Positions 1 to 6,274 of a stretch of DNA of 13,990 nt are shown in pieces. Position 1 is the first letter of the stretch, and each line of letters starts with the position of its first letter. The position numbers and the translations under genes are program-made. The notes below the pieces were generated by a model. The model searched no databases and was not told where the DNA came from. It was given only the letters and a program-made list of their open reading frames with translations. Location of the stretch: positions 1 to 13,990 of the forward strand of contig JAJFHC010000023.1 in NCBI GenBank assembly GCA_021775835.1. The letters are read 5' to 3'. The DNA is from Hyphomicrobiales bacterium (GTDB lineage Bacteria; Pseudomonadota; Alphaproteobacteria; Rhizobiales; JAJFHC01).

Positions 1-2
1 GT

Positions 3-1091
3 ATGGCGATTGCCGTTTTGTCGACGGTCTTGATGGTTTCGGTGAGCTGGGCTCAATCTACGAGTAGCCCGCAATCGGCCAAGGCCAACAGCGGAACGGT
101 GGGAATAATATCGGGCGGCACGTCGGGGACCTACATCAAGATCGCCTCCGACTTGGCTTCTGCCCTCAATGACGGCGACCAGCTTCGCGTCCTGCCGATC
201 GTCGGCAAGGGCTCCCTGCAGAACATCAGGGACCTTCTCTATCTCAAGGGCATCGACGTGGGCATCGTCCAGTCCGATGTTCTGGAGTATCTGAAGCGCG
301 ACCCGGCCTACAAGGGCATCCAGAACCGGATCCGCTACATCGCCAAACTCTACAATGAAGAGTTTCACCTGGTCGGCAACGAGAACATCCGCACCATCCA
401 GGACCTTGCCGGCAAGCGCGTGAACTTCGGCAACCGGGGCAGCGGCACCTACATCACCGCCTCCACCGTGTTCAAGGCTCTGGGCGTCGACGCCACGCCC
501 ACCGCCTTCAGCCAGGCCGTGGCACTGGAGAAGGTCCGTACCGGCGAGATCGACGCGATGGTCTATGTGGCCGGCAAGCCCGCCCGGGCCTTTATCGACA
601 TCAAGCCGCAAGACGGCCTGCGCCTGGTGCGGGTTGATTTTGCCGGTCCGTTGCGCAAAACCTATCTGCCGTCAGTGTTCAGCGACAAGGACTATCCGGG
701 CCTCGTCGCCCCCGGCAAGACGGTCAATACTGTTGCCGTCGGTGCGGTGATGGCTGTGTTCAACTGGAAGACCGATTCGTCGCGCTACAAGAAAGTGTCG
801 CGGTTCGTGACTTCGTTTTTCTCCCAGTTCGAACGGCTGCAGCAGTCGCCCCGGCACAAAAAATGGCAGGAGATCAATCTGTCGGCGGAGCTTCCGGGCT
901 GGGTGCGGTTTAGTTCTGCAAAACAATGGCTTGCCAAAAACGAACCGGTGACGGCGGCTGATTTGATCAGCTCCTTCAAGGCGTTCCTCGAGGAAAACGA
1001 CATTTCACAGGAAGGCCGGTCTGTAACCAAGGCCGAGAGGGACGCTTTGTTCAAGGAGTTCATGTCCTGGCAGCAGAACCAGAGCAACTGA
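3..1091 (+). CDS. TAXI-family TRAP transporter solute-binding protein, probably 5'-partial
   Basis: This is a periplasmic substrate receptor of the TAXI type (TRAP-associated extracytoplasmic immunogenic protein). The visible start is a hydrophobic signal-peptide core ending near SWAQS. It has no basic residue before the core, so the true start probably lies upstream of the window. The mature part opens with the TAXI hallmark GIISGGTSGTYIKIASDLA (about residues 34-52). It continues with a GKGSLQNIRDLLYLKGIDVGI-like segment and IQDLAGKRVNFGNRGSGTY, the typical second-lobe entry. The length of about 362 aa is slightly above the usual 320-340 because of a C-terminal helical extension. TAXI receptors normally feed a fused DctQM permease, but none is present in this window; the next gene is a Sel1-repeat membrane protein. 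The ligand cannot be predicted; known TAXI ligands are few. Family assignment is firm, transport role is inferred. Confidence 0.9.
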   Translation: MAIAVLSTVLMVSVSWAQSTSSPQSAKANSGTVGIISGGTSGTYIKIASDLASALNDGDQLRVLPIVGKGSLQNIRDLLYLKGIDVGIVQSDVLEYLKRDPAYKGIQNRIRYIAKLYNEEFHLVGNENIRTIQDLAGKRVNFGNRGSGTYITASTVFKALGVDATPTAFSQAVALEKVRTGEIDAMVYVAGKPARAFIDIKPQDGLRLVRVDFAGPLRKTYLPSVFSDKDYPGLVAPGKTVNTVAVGAVMAVFNWKTDSSRYKKVSRFVTSFFSQFERLQQSPRHKKWQEINLSAELPGWVRFSSAKQWLAKNEPVTAADLISSFKAFLEENDISQEGRSVTKAERDALFKEFMSWQQNQSN

Positions 1092-1225
1092 CCGGCCAGC
1101 CAAACGGTCCGGGCGCTTCCGGGGAAAGTCGAAATGTCACGATTGCAACACACGATTGCTGCAATTGGAGACCTCAATAGGACCTAAGTCAAACGCGGCA
1201 GGGAGTTTGAGCCTCGCAGTTTTTG

Positions 1226-1231
1226 AAGGAG
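1226..1231 (+). promoter_or_regulatory. Shine-Dalgarno deciding a GTG start
   Basis: AAGGAG lies 8 nt before the GTG at 1240. Neither the upstream TTG (1156) nor the internal ATG (1276) has a comparable site, so GTG 1240 is preferred as the start of the large Sel1 protein. Confidence 0.65.
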
Positions 1232-1239
1232 TTGAGAAA

Positions 1240-3492
1240 GTGGTAGAGTATAACCAGCGTACCGGTGACACCGCGATGGAATCCGAAGATCAAAGCGAGG
1301 TCGACGCCAACGAACGGCGCCGCGCCGCAACTGAGGCGAAGAGCCCGGGGCCGAAAAGCCCGCGTAAAGGGACTTCGAAACGGGCAAGCACAAAGCGTGC
1401 GAAGTCCGGGCCTGAAACACAGACCGAAGACACTCTGCCCGATGAGGCAGACGACGCCGCGACGGCCGGCGAGGAGCAAACCCGGGATTTTCAGTCGATT
1501 TCTCCGGGTACAGCAAACGCCTATCCTGAGGAGACCGCACTCGATCGCGCGGACACTTATGAACGCGCTGAGGTAAGCGACCCTTCCGTTGATGCCCTCA
1601 ATGCCCAGGACGAAAGTCACGATGATGGCCTAGATGACGACGACGTCCAGGATAACGATCACGACCAGGGTCCACCGGAATTCGGTGCCCGGAACGCAAA
1701 AGCTCCCCCTGCCCCCGTCAAGACGCCGCCACCCGTCCCGTCCTATGCCCTGCAGACGACGGGGTCCCTGTGGGCCACCTTCGCGGTCAACTCGACGGTG
1801 TTCCGACCGCTGCACGCGCCGGCACGCGGCCAGGCCAACCGCCCGGGTCCGGCAAACCAGATCAGCGTTTCAACAAACCTGCCGGCCCTTTCCGGCAACA
1901 GCCCTGAGAAAGGCTATGAGAGAGACACTGACGACGACGACGAGCAGAACCAGCTGGAAAACACCGCCGATCATGTCAAGAACGTTGCCAGCGACATCGA
2001 TTCCTATGTTCGTGATCCGGCTGACGACTGGGACGAAGAAGAAGACCTGGCCGACGAGCCGATCGTCTTTGAAGACGAGAACCATCAGGCTCCCAGAATG
2101 GTGCCGACGTTCCTGACCTCCCAGGACCCGACTGCCGGATCCGAGGGTGGGGAAACCACCGGAGAGACGAGCGCAGACACGGGCGAAGACACCAGGGCAG
2201 ATGAGGTCAGCGACCGCGAAAGCCGGCGCAGGCTATCGGCCGGACGGCTTGCCCCGCGTAACAATGGCGACGCAAAGAGCGCACTTTCCCTGCGCCCGCG
2301 CGGCCGCAAGGCACGGGTGCGCATGCCGGAGACGCCGAAATGGTCGGAATCCGCCAAGAACCACATGACCAACATGCTGGCGTCCAGCCCCGCCGACCTG
2401 AGCAGCACAATCCCGTCACAGTCGACCTCGTTCGTCCATGACCGTGGTCGCGTGTCAGCTGCCGCCATGTTGCTGGGCCTGCCGGCTCTCATGCTGGTTG
2501 GCTTTGCTGCAGCTTACGTGTTCCAGGCCTACAACCCGACGACGAAACAGGCGGTGCTGAACACCGACCAGTCGTCGTCTTCGGCCAATATTCTGGGGCT
2601 CAAAGCGACCAGCGATCCGGCGCCGAAGCAGATCATCGTTGCCAAGTCGCAAAGCACGGTGACCAAGCAGCAAGAGACCGCAGCCGTGGTGGTCGAACAA
2701 CAGGCCGAAGCGCCGCTTCCGCCACCGGTGGCGCCGCCGCTGGCCTCTCTCGAACCGCTCGATGCGTCTTCTGGTGAACCGGCTTCCGCACAAACGTCCG
2801 CCGGCGTCGTGCAGCCCGGCCTGACCGAGGCCGACAAGGCGCTCAAGCCCGACGACGCGCCCGCGCCCGTGAAGGTGGCGCAGGCCCGTCCGGTTATCGA
2901 GCCGACCGCCAGCACACCGCAGAAGTCGACCAACATTCTGCCTGAAGGGCTGGGTTTCAGCCTGCTGAAGAGGGCGCCGGCCGACCCGGGACCAGCGGTC
3001 GAACCGAAAGCCGCTGAACCGGCTGCCGCGGAATGGACGGCCAAGCCTGAAGTTGCTGCCAACAAGGTCAAGCCGAAAGCGGCTGGACGCATGTATGCCG
3101 CCCTCAATCCGTCGGCATCGACAACATTGCCGGCCGCAACAACACCACCGGCAACAGCTGCCAAATTGTCGGCGGCCCCGGCAACTGACGACGCTTCTGG
3201 TGAAGCCGACCAACTTGTGAAGCGCGGCCGGTTGCTGCTGGGCATGGGCGACATCGTTTCCGCCCGCCTGATCCTGTCGCTGGCGGTAGAGAACGGCAAG
3301 TCCGAAGCCGCAGGATCGTTGGCCCGCACGTTCGACCCGGTCTATTTCGAGCGCCTGGGCGTTCATGGCGTCAAGCCGGACCCGATCGAAGCGCAGAAAT
3401 GGTACCGCAAGGCCGCCAAGCTCGGCGACGATACGGCTCTGGTGGACATGCAGGCCCTGAAGGCATGGCAGACCCAGAACGCGTCCCAGTAA
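1240..3492 (+). CDS. Large bitopic membrane protein with disordered arms and C-terminal Sel1-like repeat
   Basis: This is a 750-aa protein from the GTG start chosen for its SD. Residues 1-400 are low-complexity and strongly charged, with a basic patch (SPRKGTSKRASTKRAKS) followed by acidic runs such as DDGLDDDDVQDNDHDQG and DTDDDDEQNQ, so probably disordered. One transmembrane segment (about 405-428, VSAAAMLLGLPALMLVGFAA) follows RGR. A Pro/Ala-rich linker (about 430-650) would then be periplasmic. Residues about 651-735 form a helical Sel1/TPR-like unit: LVKRGRLLLGMGDIVSARLI, then GVHGVKPDPIEAQKWYRKAAKLGD, the classical Sel1 consensus. Sel1 repeats mediate protein-protein contacts, often in envelope stress or secretion. 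It follows the TAXI receptor by 148 bp on the same strand, suggesting co-expression. No catalytic motif is visible and the function is unknown. The Sel1 call is confident, the topology likely. Confidence 0.85.
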   Translation: MVEYNQRTGDTAMESEDQSEVDANERRRAATEAKSPGPKSPRKGTSKRASTKRAKSGPETQTEDTLPDEADDAATAGEEQTRDFQSISPGTANAYPEETALDRADTYERAEVSDPSVDALNAQDESHDDGLDDDDVQDNDHDQGPPEFGARNAKAPPAPVKTPPPVPSYALQTTGSLWATFAVNSTVFRPLHAPARGQANRPGPANQISVSTNLPALSGNSPEKGYERDTDDDDEQNQLENTADHVKNVASDIDSYVRDPADDWDEEEDLADEPIVFEDENHQAPRMVPTFLTSQDPTAGSEGGETTGETSADTGEDTRADEVSDRESRRRLSAGRLAPRNNGDAKSALSLRPRGRKARVRMPETPKWSESAKNHMTNMLASSPADLSSTIPSQSTSFVHDRGRVSAAAMLLGLPALMLVGFAAAYVFQAYNPTTKQAVLNTDQSSSSANILGLKATSDPAPKQIIVAKSQSTVTKQQETAAVVVEQQAEAPLPPPVAPPLASLEPLDASSGEPASAQTSAGVVQPGLTEADKALKPDDAPAPVKVAQARPVIEPTASTPQKSTNILPEGLGFSLLKRAPADPGPAVEPKAAEPAAAEWTAKPEVAANKVKPKAAGRMYAALNPSASTTLPAATTPPATAAKLSAAPATDDASGEADQLVKRGRLLLGMGDIVSARLILSLAVENGKSEAAGSLARTFDPVYFERLGVHGVKPDPIEAQKWYRKAAKLGDDTALVDMQALKAWQTQNASQ

Positions 3493-3514
3493 GCGTCTGA
3501 AACTTTCTGGTGCA

Positions 3515-3547
3515 GGGCGGCATCCGGCGACCAAGCCGGGGCCGCCC
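3515..3547 (+). terminator. Terminator-like hairpin after the Sel1 gene
   Basis: GGGCGGC (3515-3521) pairs perfectly with GCCGCCC (3541-3547). Inside, CCGG (3524-3527) can pair with CCGG (3536-3539). It begins 22 nt after the stop codon and is followed by TGATTGATTC, so the T tract is poor. It could be an intrinsic terminator or an mRNA 3'-end stabiliser. Confidence 0.5.
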
Positions 3548-3634
3548 TGATTGATTCAAACCCCCGTCGAAACGCCAGGCGGTGGCCAGGCAGCACGGTT
3601 GCACCCGCCCCCATACACCGTTAGCATTCGTGAA

Positions 3635-3650
3635 CGTGCGGCGGCGCACG
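3635..3650 (+). other. GC hairpin in the leader of the small secreted gene
   Basis: CGTGCG-GCGG-CGCACG is a perfect 6-bp stem with a 4-nt loop. It ends 20 nt before the AGGAGG ribosome site of the next gene. It might stabilise the 5' end of the message; no known riboswitch is recognised. Confidence 0.25.
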
Positions 3651-3670
3651 ACGGGTGAGAAATCACGATC

Positions 3671-3676
3671 AGGAGG
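3671..3676 (+). promoter_or_regulatory. Perfect Shine-Dalgarno of the small secreted protein
   Basis: AGGAGG lies 5 nt before the ATG at 3682. It excludes the in-frame GTG at 3655, which lies upstream of it. Confidence 0.75.
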
Positions 3677-3681
3677 GAAAC

Positions 3682-3987
3682 ATGAACAAACTAGTCACCG
3701 TTGTAGGCCTTGCCGGCCTGTCGGTTCTTCTCATGGGACAGGCTCCCGGTCTGCAGATGATCGAACTCGACGGCCAAAGCCACCCGACGTTCCCCTGCAA
3801 GGACAAGAACAAGACACTGAAACGGTCGCAATGCATCGACCTCCAGGGCTGGGGCGGCATGAGCGGCAAGGTGTTCTTCGAAGACTACATCATCCACTGC
3901 GTCTCCAAGGGCGCCACCAAGGGCCGCCCGGGCGAAGGCCGGCCGATCACCTATGTCAGTTGGAACCGCATGGGGCAGTGCAAGTAG
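3682..3987 (+). CDS. Small secreted four-cysteine protein, unknown function
   Basis: The product is 101 aa from an ATG with a perfect AGGAGG. The N-terminus is a signal peptide: MNK, a hydrophobic core (LVTVVGLAGLSVLLMG) and a likely cleavage near residues 20-24. The mature part of about 78 aa carries four cysteines (39, 51, 73, 100), enough for two disulfides in the periplasm. It also has a Gly/Trp-rich centre (LQGWGGMSGKVFFEDY) and a basic C-terminal half (GATKGRPGEGRP). I do not recognise a family. It follows the Sel1 gene on the same strand, but the hairpin at 3515-3547 and a 189-bp gap argue for its own transcription. The clear ribosome site, signal peptide and even cysteine spacing make it a real gene. 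An envelope or stress role would be a guess. Confidence 0.75.
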   Translation: MNKLVTVVGLAGLSVLLMGQAPGLQMIELDGQSHPTFPCKDKNKTLKRSQCIDLQGWGGMSGKVFFEDYIIHCVSKGATKGRPGEGRPITYVSWNRMGQCK

Positions 3988-4017
3988 CACCCTCGCCCCC
4001 GGCGGCGAAAGACAGCA

Positions 4018-4134
4018 CGTTCCCCGGACGCCCGTCAGGGTGAGCCGGGGACTTACCAATCTCAGGCGCTTGCGGGTGGCGCGGTCCCGGGTCTGCGAAG
4101 CGGCACTGGCGCGCCGCATCGCGCACGGGAAACG
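4018..4134. repeat. Structured intergenic repeat, copy A
   Basis: First of two tandem copies. It opens with CCCCGG (4022-4027) pairing with CCGGGG (4045-4050), with a nested CCC-gtca-GGG hairpin. It ends with a 32-bp stretch (4103-4134) identical to copy B (4223-4254). Copies A and B have a 120-bp period over the aligned second half. On the minus strand one open frame crosses both copies and reads QTRDRATRKRLR in each. Confidence 0.85.
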
Positions 4135-4147
4135 ACGGCGGTAACGG

Positions 4148-4254
4148 CGTTCCCCGGACCTGATCCGGGGTCTTACCGGTCGCAGGCGTTTGCGGGTGGC
4201 ACGGTCCCGTGTCTGCGTGGCAGCACTGGCGCGCCGCATCGCGCACGGGAAACG
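4148..4254. repeat. Structured intergenic repeat, copy B
   Basis: Second tandem copy. CCCCGGA (4152-4158) and TCCGGGG (4164-4170) make a perfect 7-bp hairpin with a 5-nt loop, the palindrome type common between alphaproteobacterial genes. In the second half, TCCCGTG (4205-4211) pairs perfectly with CACGGGA (4244-4250) around a GGCGCGCC core. It is about 10 nt shorter than copy A, mainly from a simpler first hairpin. It ends 72 bp before the monooxygenase gene, so it could lie in that gene's leader. Confidence 0.85.
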
Positions 4255-4326
4255 GTTGGCGGTTAGTGGTTACCAATTTTTTCGCGGTGCTCTATATGTG
4301 TCCCGTCCTCTTGCACGGAATACCCC

Positions 4327-5313
4327 ATGATTCCCTTTTCCCTTCTCGATCTCGCCCCGGTTCCCGAGGGCTCAACCACCGGTGAGGCGCTGGGCAATAC
4401 GCTTGACCTCGCCCAGCATGCCGAGGGGCTGGGGTATAACCGGTACTGGCTGGCCGAGCATCACAACATGCCGGGGATTTCCAGTGCGGCGACTGCCGTG
4501 CTGATTGGCCAGGTTGCGGCGCGGACGTCGAGGATGCGGGTAGGTTCCGGCGGGGTGATGCTGCCCAATCAGGCGCCGCTGGTGATCGCCGAACAGTTCG
4601 GCACCCTGGAAACGCTTTATCCCGATCGAATCGACCTGGGGCTCGGGCGGGCGCCGGGGACCGACCGGGCGACCATGCGGGCCTTGCGGCGCACGCTCGA
4701 TGCCGGCGACGGCTTTCCCCAAGACGTGATGGAACTGATAAGCTATTTCGACGACGTGCCCGCCGGTACTCCCGTGCGCGCGGTGCCGGGATCGGGCACA
4801 AAAGTGCCTGTCTGGATCCTGGGCTCCAGCCTCTACGGCGCCCAGCTTGCCGCCCACCTGGGGCTGCCTTACGCCTTTGCCTCGCATTTTGCGCCGGCGG
4901 CGCTGGAACAGGCGCTGGCGATCTATCGCCAGACCTTTCAGCCCTCGGAGCGCTGGCCTGCCTCTTGTTTCATGCTAGCGATCAACGCCTTTGCCGGCGA
5001 GACCGACGACGAGGGCCGCTTTCTGAAATCCTCAGTACAGCAGTCGTTTGCCAACCTGCGCAGCGGCCGGCCGGGCCTCCTGCCCCGCCCCGTTGGTGAC
5101 CCGGCGTCAGTGATCGACCCGGCGATGATGCCCGTGGTCAACGAGGCCCTGGCCTGCTCGGTAACCGGCTCGGCCGAGACCGTGAAGCAGGAACTGGACG
5201 CCCTGATCGAGCGTTACCGGCCCGACGAGGTCATCATTGCCGGCCAGATCCACGACCACATCGCGCGCAAGAAGTCGTTCGAGATTGTGGCGGCCGCACT
5301 CGGCGGCGGGTGA
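4327..5313 (+). CDS. LLM-class flavin-dependent oxidoreductase (bacterial luciferase-like, YhbW type)
   Basis: A cytosolic FMN-dependent monooxygenase-like TIM barrel of 328 aa, the usual length for this branch. Diagnostic segments run in family order: [12 protein letters not shown] at the start of the barrel, [20 protein letters not shown] (about 33-52), [20 protein letters not shown] (about 71-90), then [17 protein letters not shown] (about 96-112). The later [27 protein letters not shown] segment is typical of the YhbW/luciferase-like family. The C-terminus has the usual [15 protein letters not shown]...[11 protein letters not shown] helix-strand. No flavin reductase or substrate-specific partner lies nearby, so the substrate is unknown. 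The ATG at 4327 has only a weak GGAA upstream. It is a single-gene unit preceded by the repeat region and converging with the DnaB-like gene 25 bp downstream. Confidence 0.92.
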   Translation: MIPFSLLDLAPVPEGSTTGEALGNTLDLAQHAEGLGYNRYWLAEHHNMPGISSAATAVLIGQVAARTSRMRVGSGGVMLPNQAPLVIAEQFGTLETLYPDRIDLGLGRAPGTDRATMRALRRTLDAGDGFPQDVMELISYFDDVPAGTPVRAVPGSGTKVPVWILGSSLYGAQLAAHLGLPYAFASHFAPAALEQALAIYRQTFQPSERWPASCFMLAINAFAGETDDEGRFLKSSVQQSFANLRSGRPGLLPRPVGDPASVIDPAMMPVVNEALACSVTGSAETVKQELDALIERYRPDEVIIAGQIHDHIARKKSFEIVAAALGGG

Positions 5314-5339
5314 ACGCAGCCAGCAGCTTCCCGCTTTTT
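5306..5339 (+). terminator. Possible terminator between convergent genes
   Basis: GCGGG (5306-5310) can pair with CCCGC (5330-5334), immediately followed by TTTTT (5335-5339). The stem can extend by A-T pairs past a small bulge. It covers the stop of the monooxygenase and touches the stop of the opposing gene. The loop is large, so the call is tentative. Confidence 0.4.
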
Positions 5340-6052
5340 CAGGCAACCGCCTGCAGATCGACATCGCCATTGTTGAGGAAGATGGTCTTGGTGAAGACGG
5401 TGAGATCGACCGGGTTGGGCAGCCGGACATCGGACAGGCCCGGCACCGGTTTTGCTCCCGGATCGTAGGATCGGTCGATCTGCGATATCAGGACCAAAAC
5501 CACCCCTGCCCTGTCGGCAAAGGACTTCAACGCCGATACCTGTTCAGCGAGTACGGGTTTCGAACGGTTTTGATCCAGGAGTTGAAGATAGTCGACCACG
5601 ATAACGGTGCCGCGTGGCGCTGCCCTTAATCTGTCAATGATGTAGTCGGCGCAGATCTCGTCAGATGTGTCTACTGTGAGCGTGGTGTCGCTGGTTCCGG
5701 CGTCCACGCCTAACGCCGCGAAGCGTTCGCCCACGTCGGTTTCGGTGAAGTCGAGCGTGAAGAATGCGGCATGTTTGCCGGCCTTGACGGCCTTCGCCAC
5801 AAGCTCCAGTCCCAACAAGGTCTTGCCGTGGCCGGGCCGGGCCCCGAGCAATACCAGGTCGCCCGGGGTCAGAGTGCCGAGTATCTCGCTTGCCGGATCG
5901 CTTTGGGCATGACGGGCCGCGAGCAGGCTCCAGGTGCGGAAACCCTCCTGCCTGGCGACGTCGTTCAGGGCCTCGTTGAGGGGGATGGTGCGTTCACGCG
6001 ACAAAAGTTTGGCTTGGCGTTTCAGTCGATAGATCGGGGCAGACAGTTTCAT
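5339..6052 (-). CDS. Short stand-alone DnaB-like (RecA-fold) ATPase
   Basis: The product is 237 aa, against about 450-500 for replicative DnaB. The start is the ATG at 6052, preceded at 7 nt by GGGAGG; an in-frame ATG at 6067 overlaps that site. Residues 5-50 are a basic helical module (YRLKRQAKLLSRE...EALNDVARQEGFRTWSLLAA), a type seen at the N-terminus of other small alphaproteobacterial proteins. The RecA core has Walker A GARPGHGKT (70-78) and Walker B VIVVDYLQLL (150-159, D154). It also has the DnaB H3-like LISQID (188-193) and an H4-like LSDVRLPNPVD (206-216), matching the SDLRESG-type motif of DnaB. The N-terminal DnaG-interacting domain is absent, as is the usual arginine-rich tail. 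DNA or nucleotide remodelling is possible, but replicative helicase activity is unlikely. Annotators may call it DNA helicase or KaiC-like. Confidence 0.85.
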   Translation of the reverse strand: MKLSAPIYRLKRQAKLLSRERTIPLNEALNDVARQEGFRTWSLLAARHAQSDPASEILGTLTPGDLVLLGARPGHGKTLLGLELVAKAVKAGKHAAFFTLDFTETDVGERFAALGVDAGTSDTTLTVDTSDEICADYIIDRLRAAPRGTVIVVDYLQLLDQNRSKPVLAEQVSALKSFADRAGVVLVLISQIDRSYDPGAKPVPGLSDVRLPNPVDLTVFTKTIFLNNGDVDLQAVA

Positions 6053-6104
6053 GGCAGAACCTCCCATTACGAGCGGTCGTCACAATCCCTCCTCATGTGT
6101 CAGC

Positions 6105-6121
6105 TCGAACGGTGGGTTCGA
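6105..6121 (-). promoter_or_regulatory. Inverted repeat upstream of the DnaB-like gene
   Basis: TCGAAC-GGTGG-GTTCGA is a perfect 6-bp inverted repeat with a 5-nt spacer, about 53-69 bp upstream of the start codon. It resembles but does not match the Gram-positive SOS box (CGAAC-N4-GTTCG), and it differs from the alphaproteobacterial LexA box (GTTC-N7-GTTC). It is a candidate operator. Confidence 0.35.
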
Positions 6122-6244
6122 TGAAACATTAACCCCACATGTGGATTGCTTTCCCGTCGGAGGGGGGAGGCACGGGCCATGCCTAGAATCAGATCCTACG
6201 GCCCAGGCGAAATAACACAAGTGTCAAGTTGTAGCGGGCTTTTC

Positions 6245-6263
6245 CGGTGCGCCTCCGGCACCG
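6245..6263. other. Hairpin downstream of the DMT transporter gene
   Basis: CGGTGC (6245-6250) and GCACCG (6258-6263) form a 6-bp stem with a 7-nt loop, 12 bp past the transporter stop on the minus strand. No U tract follows on that strand, so it is at best a weak terminator. Confidence 0.3.
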
Positions 6264-6274
6264 TTTGGCCGCTT

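Noticed and set aside
1142..1165. ATTGCA...TGCAAT inverted repeat before the Sel1 gene
   Set aside because: Six-bp arms with a 12-nt loop in an AT-richer spot; weak as hairpin and no T tract.
2529..3329. 266-aa minus-strand open frame, Ala/Gly/Ser-rich
   Set aside because: Second shadow over the same low-complexity Pro/Ala region; no ribosome site or motif.
2455..3534. 359-aa minus-strand open frame opposite the Sel1 protein gene
   Set aside because: Arg/Gly-rich shadow frame of a GC-rich gene. The plus-strand frame has an SD, a TM segment and a Sel1 motif; the opposite frame has no recognisable domain.
3691..4239. 182-aa minus-strand frame spanning both repeat copies and the small secreted gene
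   Set aside because: Not accepted as a gene because it runs antisense through a better-supported secreted protein and has no ribosome site. The repeat part is discussed as a finding.
6135..6144. CCACATGTGG 10-bp palindrome upstream of the DnaB-like gene
   Set aside because: Short and isolated; likely chance, and no regulator with this site is suggested by context.
6200..6240. TTGACA on the minus strand as a -35 box for the DnaB-like gene
   Set aside because: No acceptable -10 hexamer at 16-18 nt spacing; the nearest TAGGAT is about 23 nt away.
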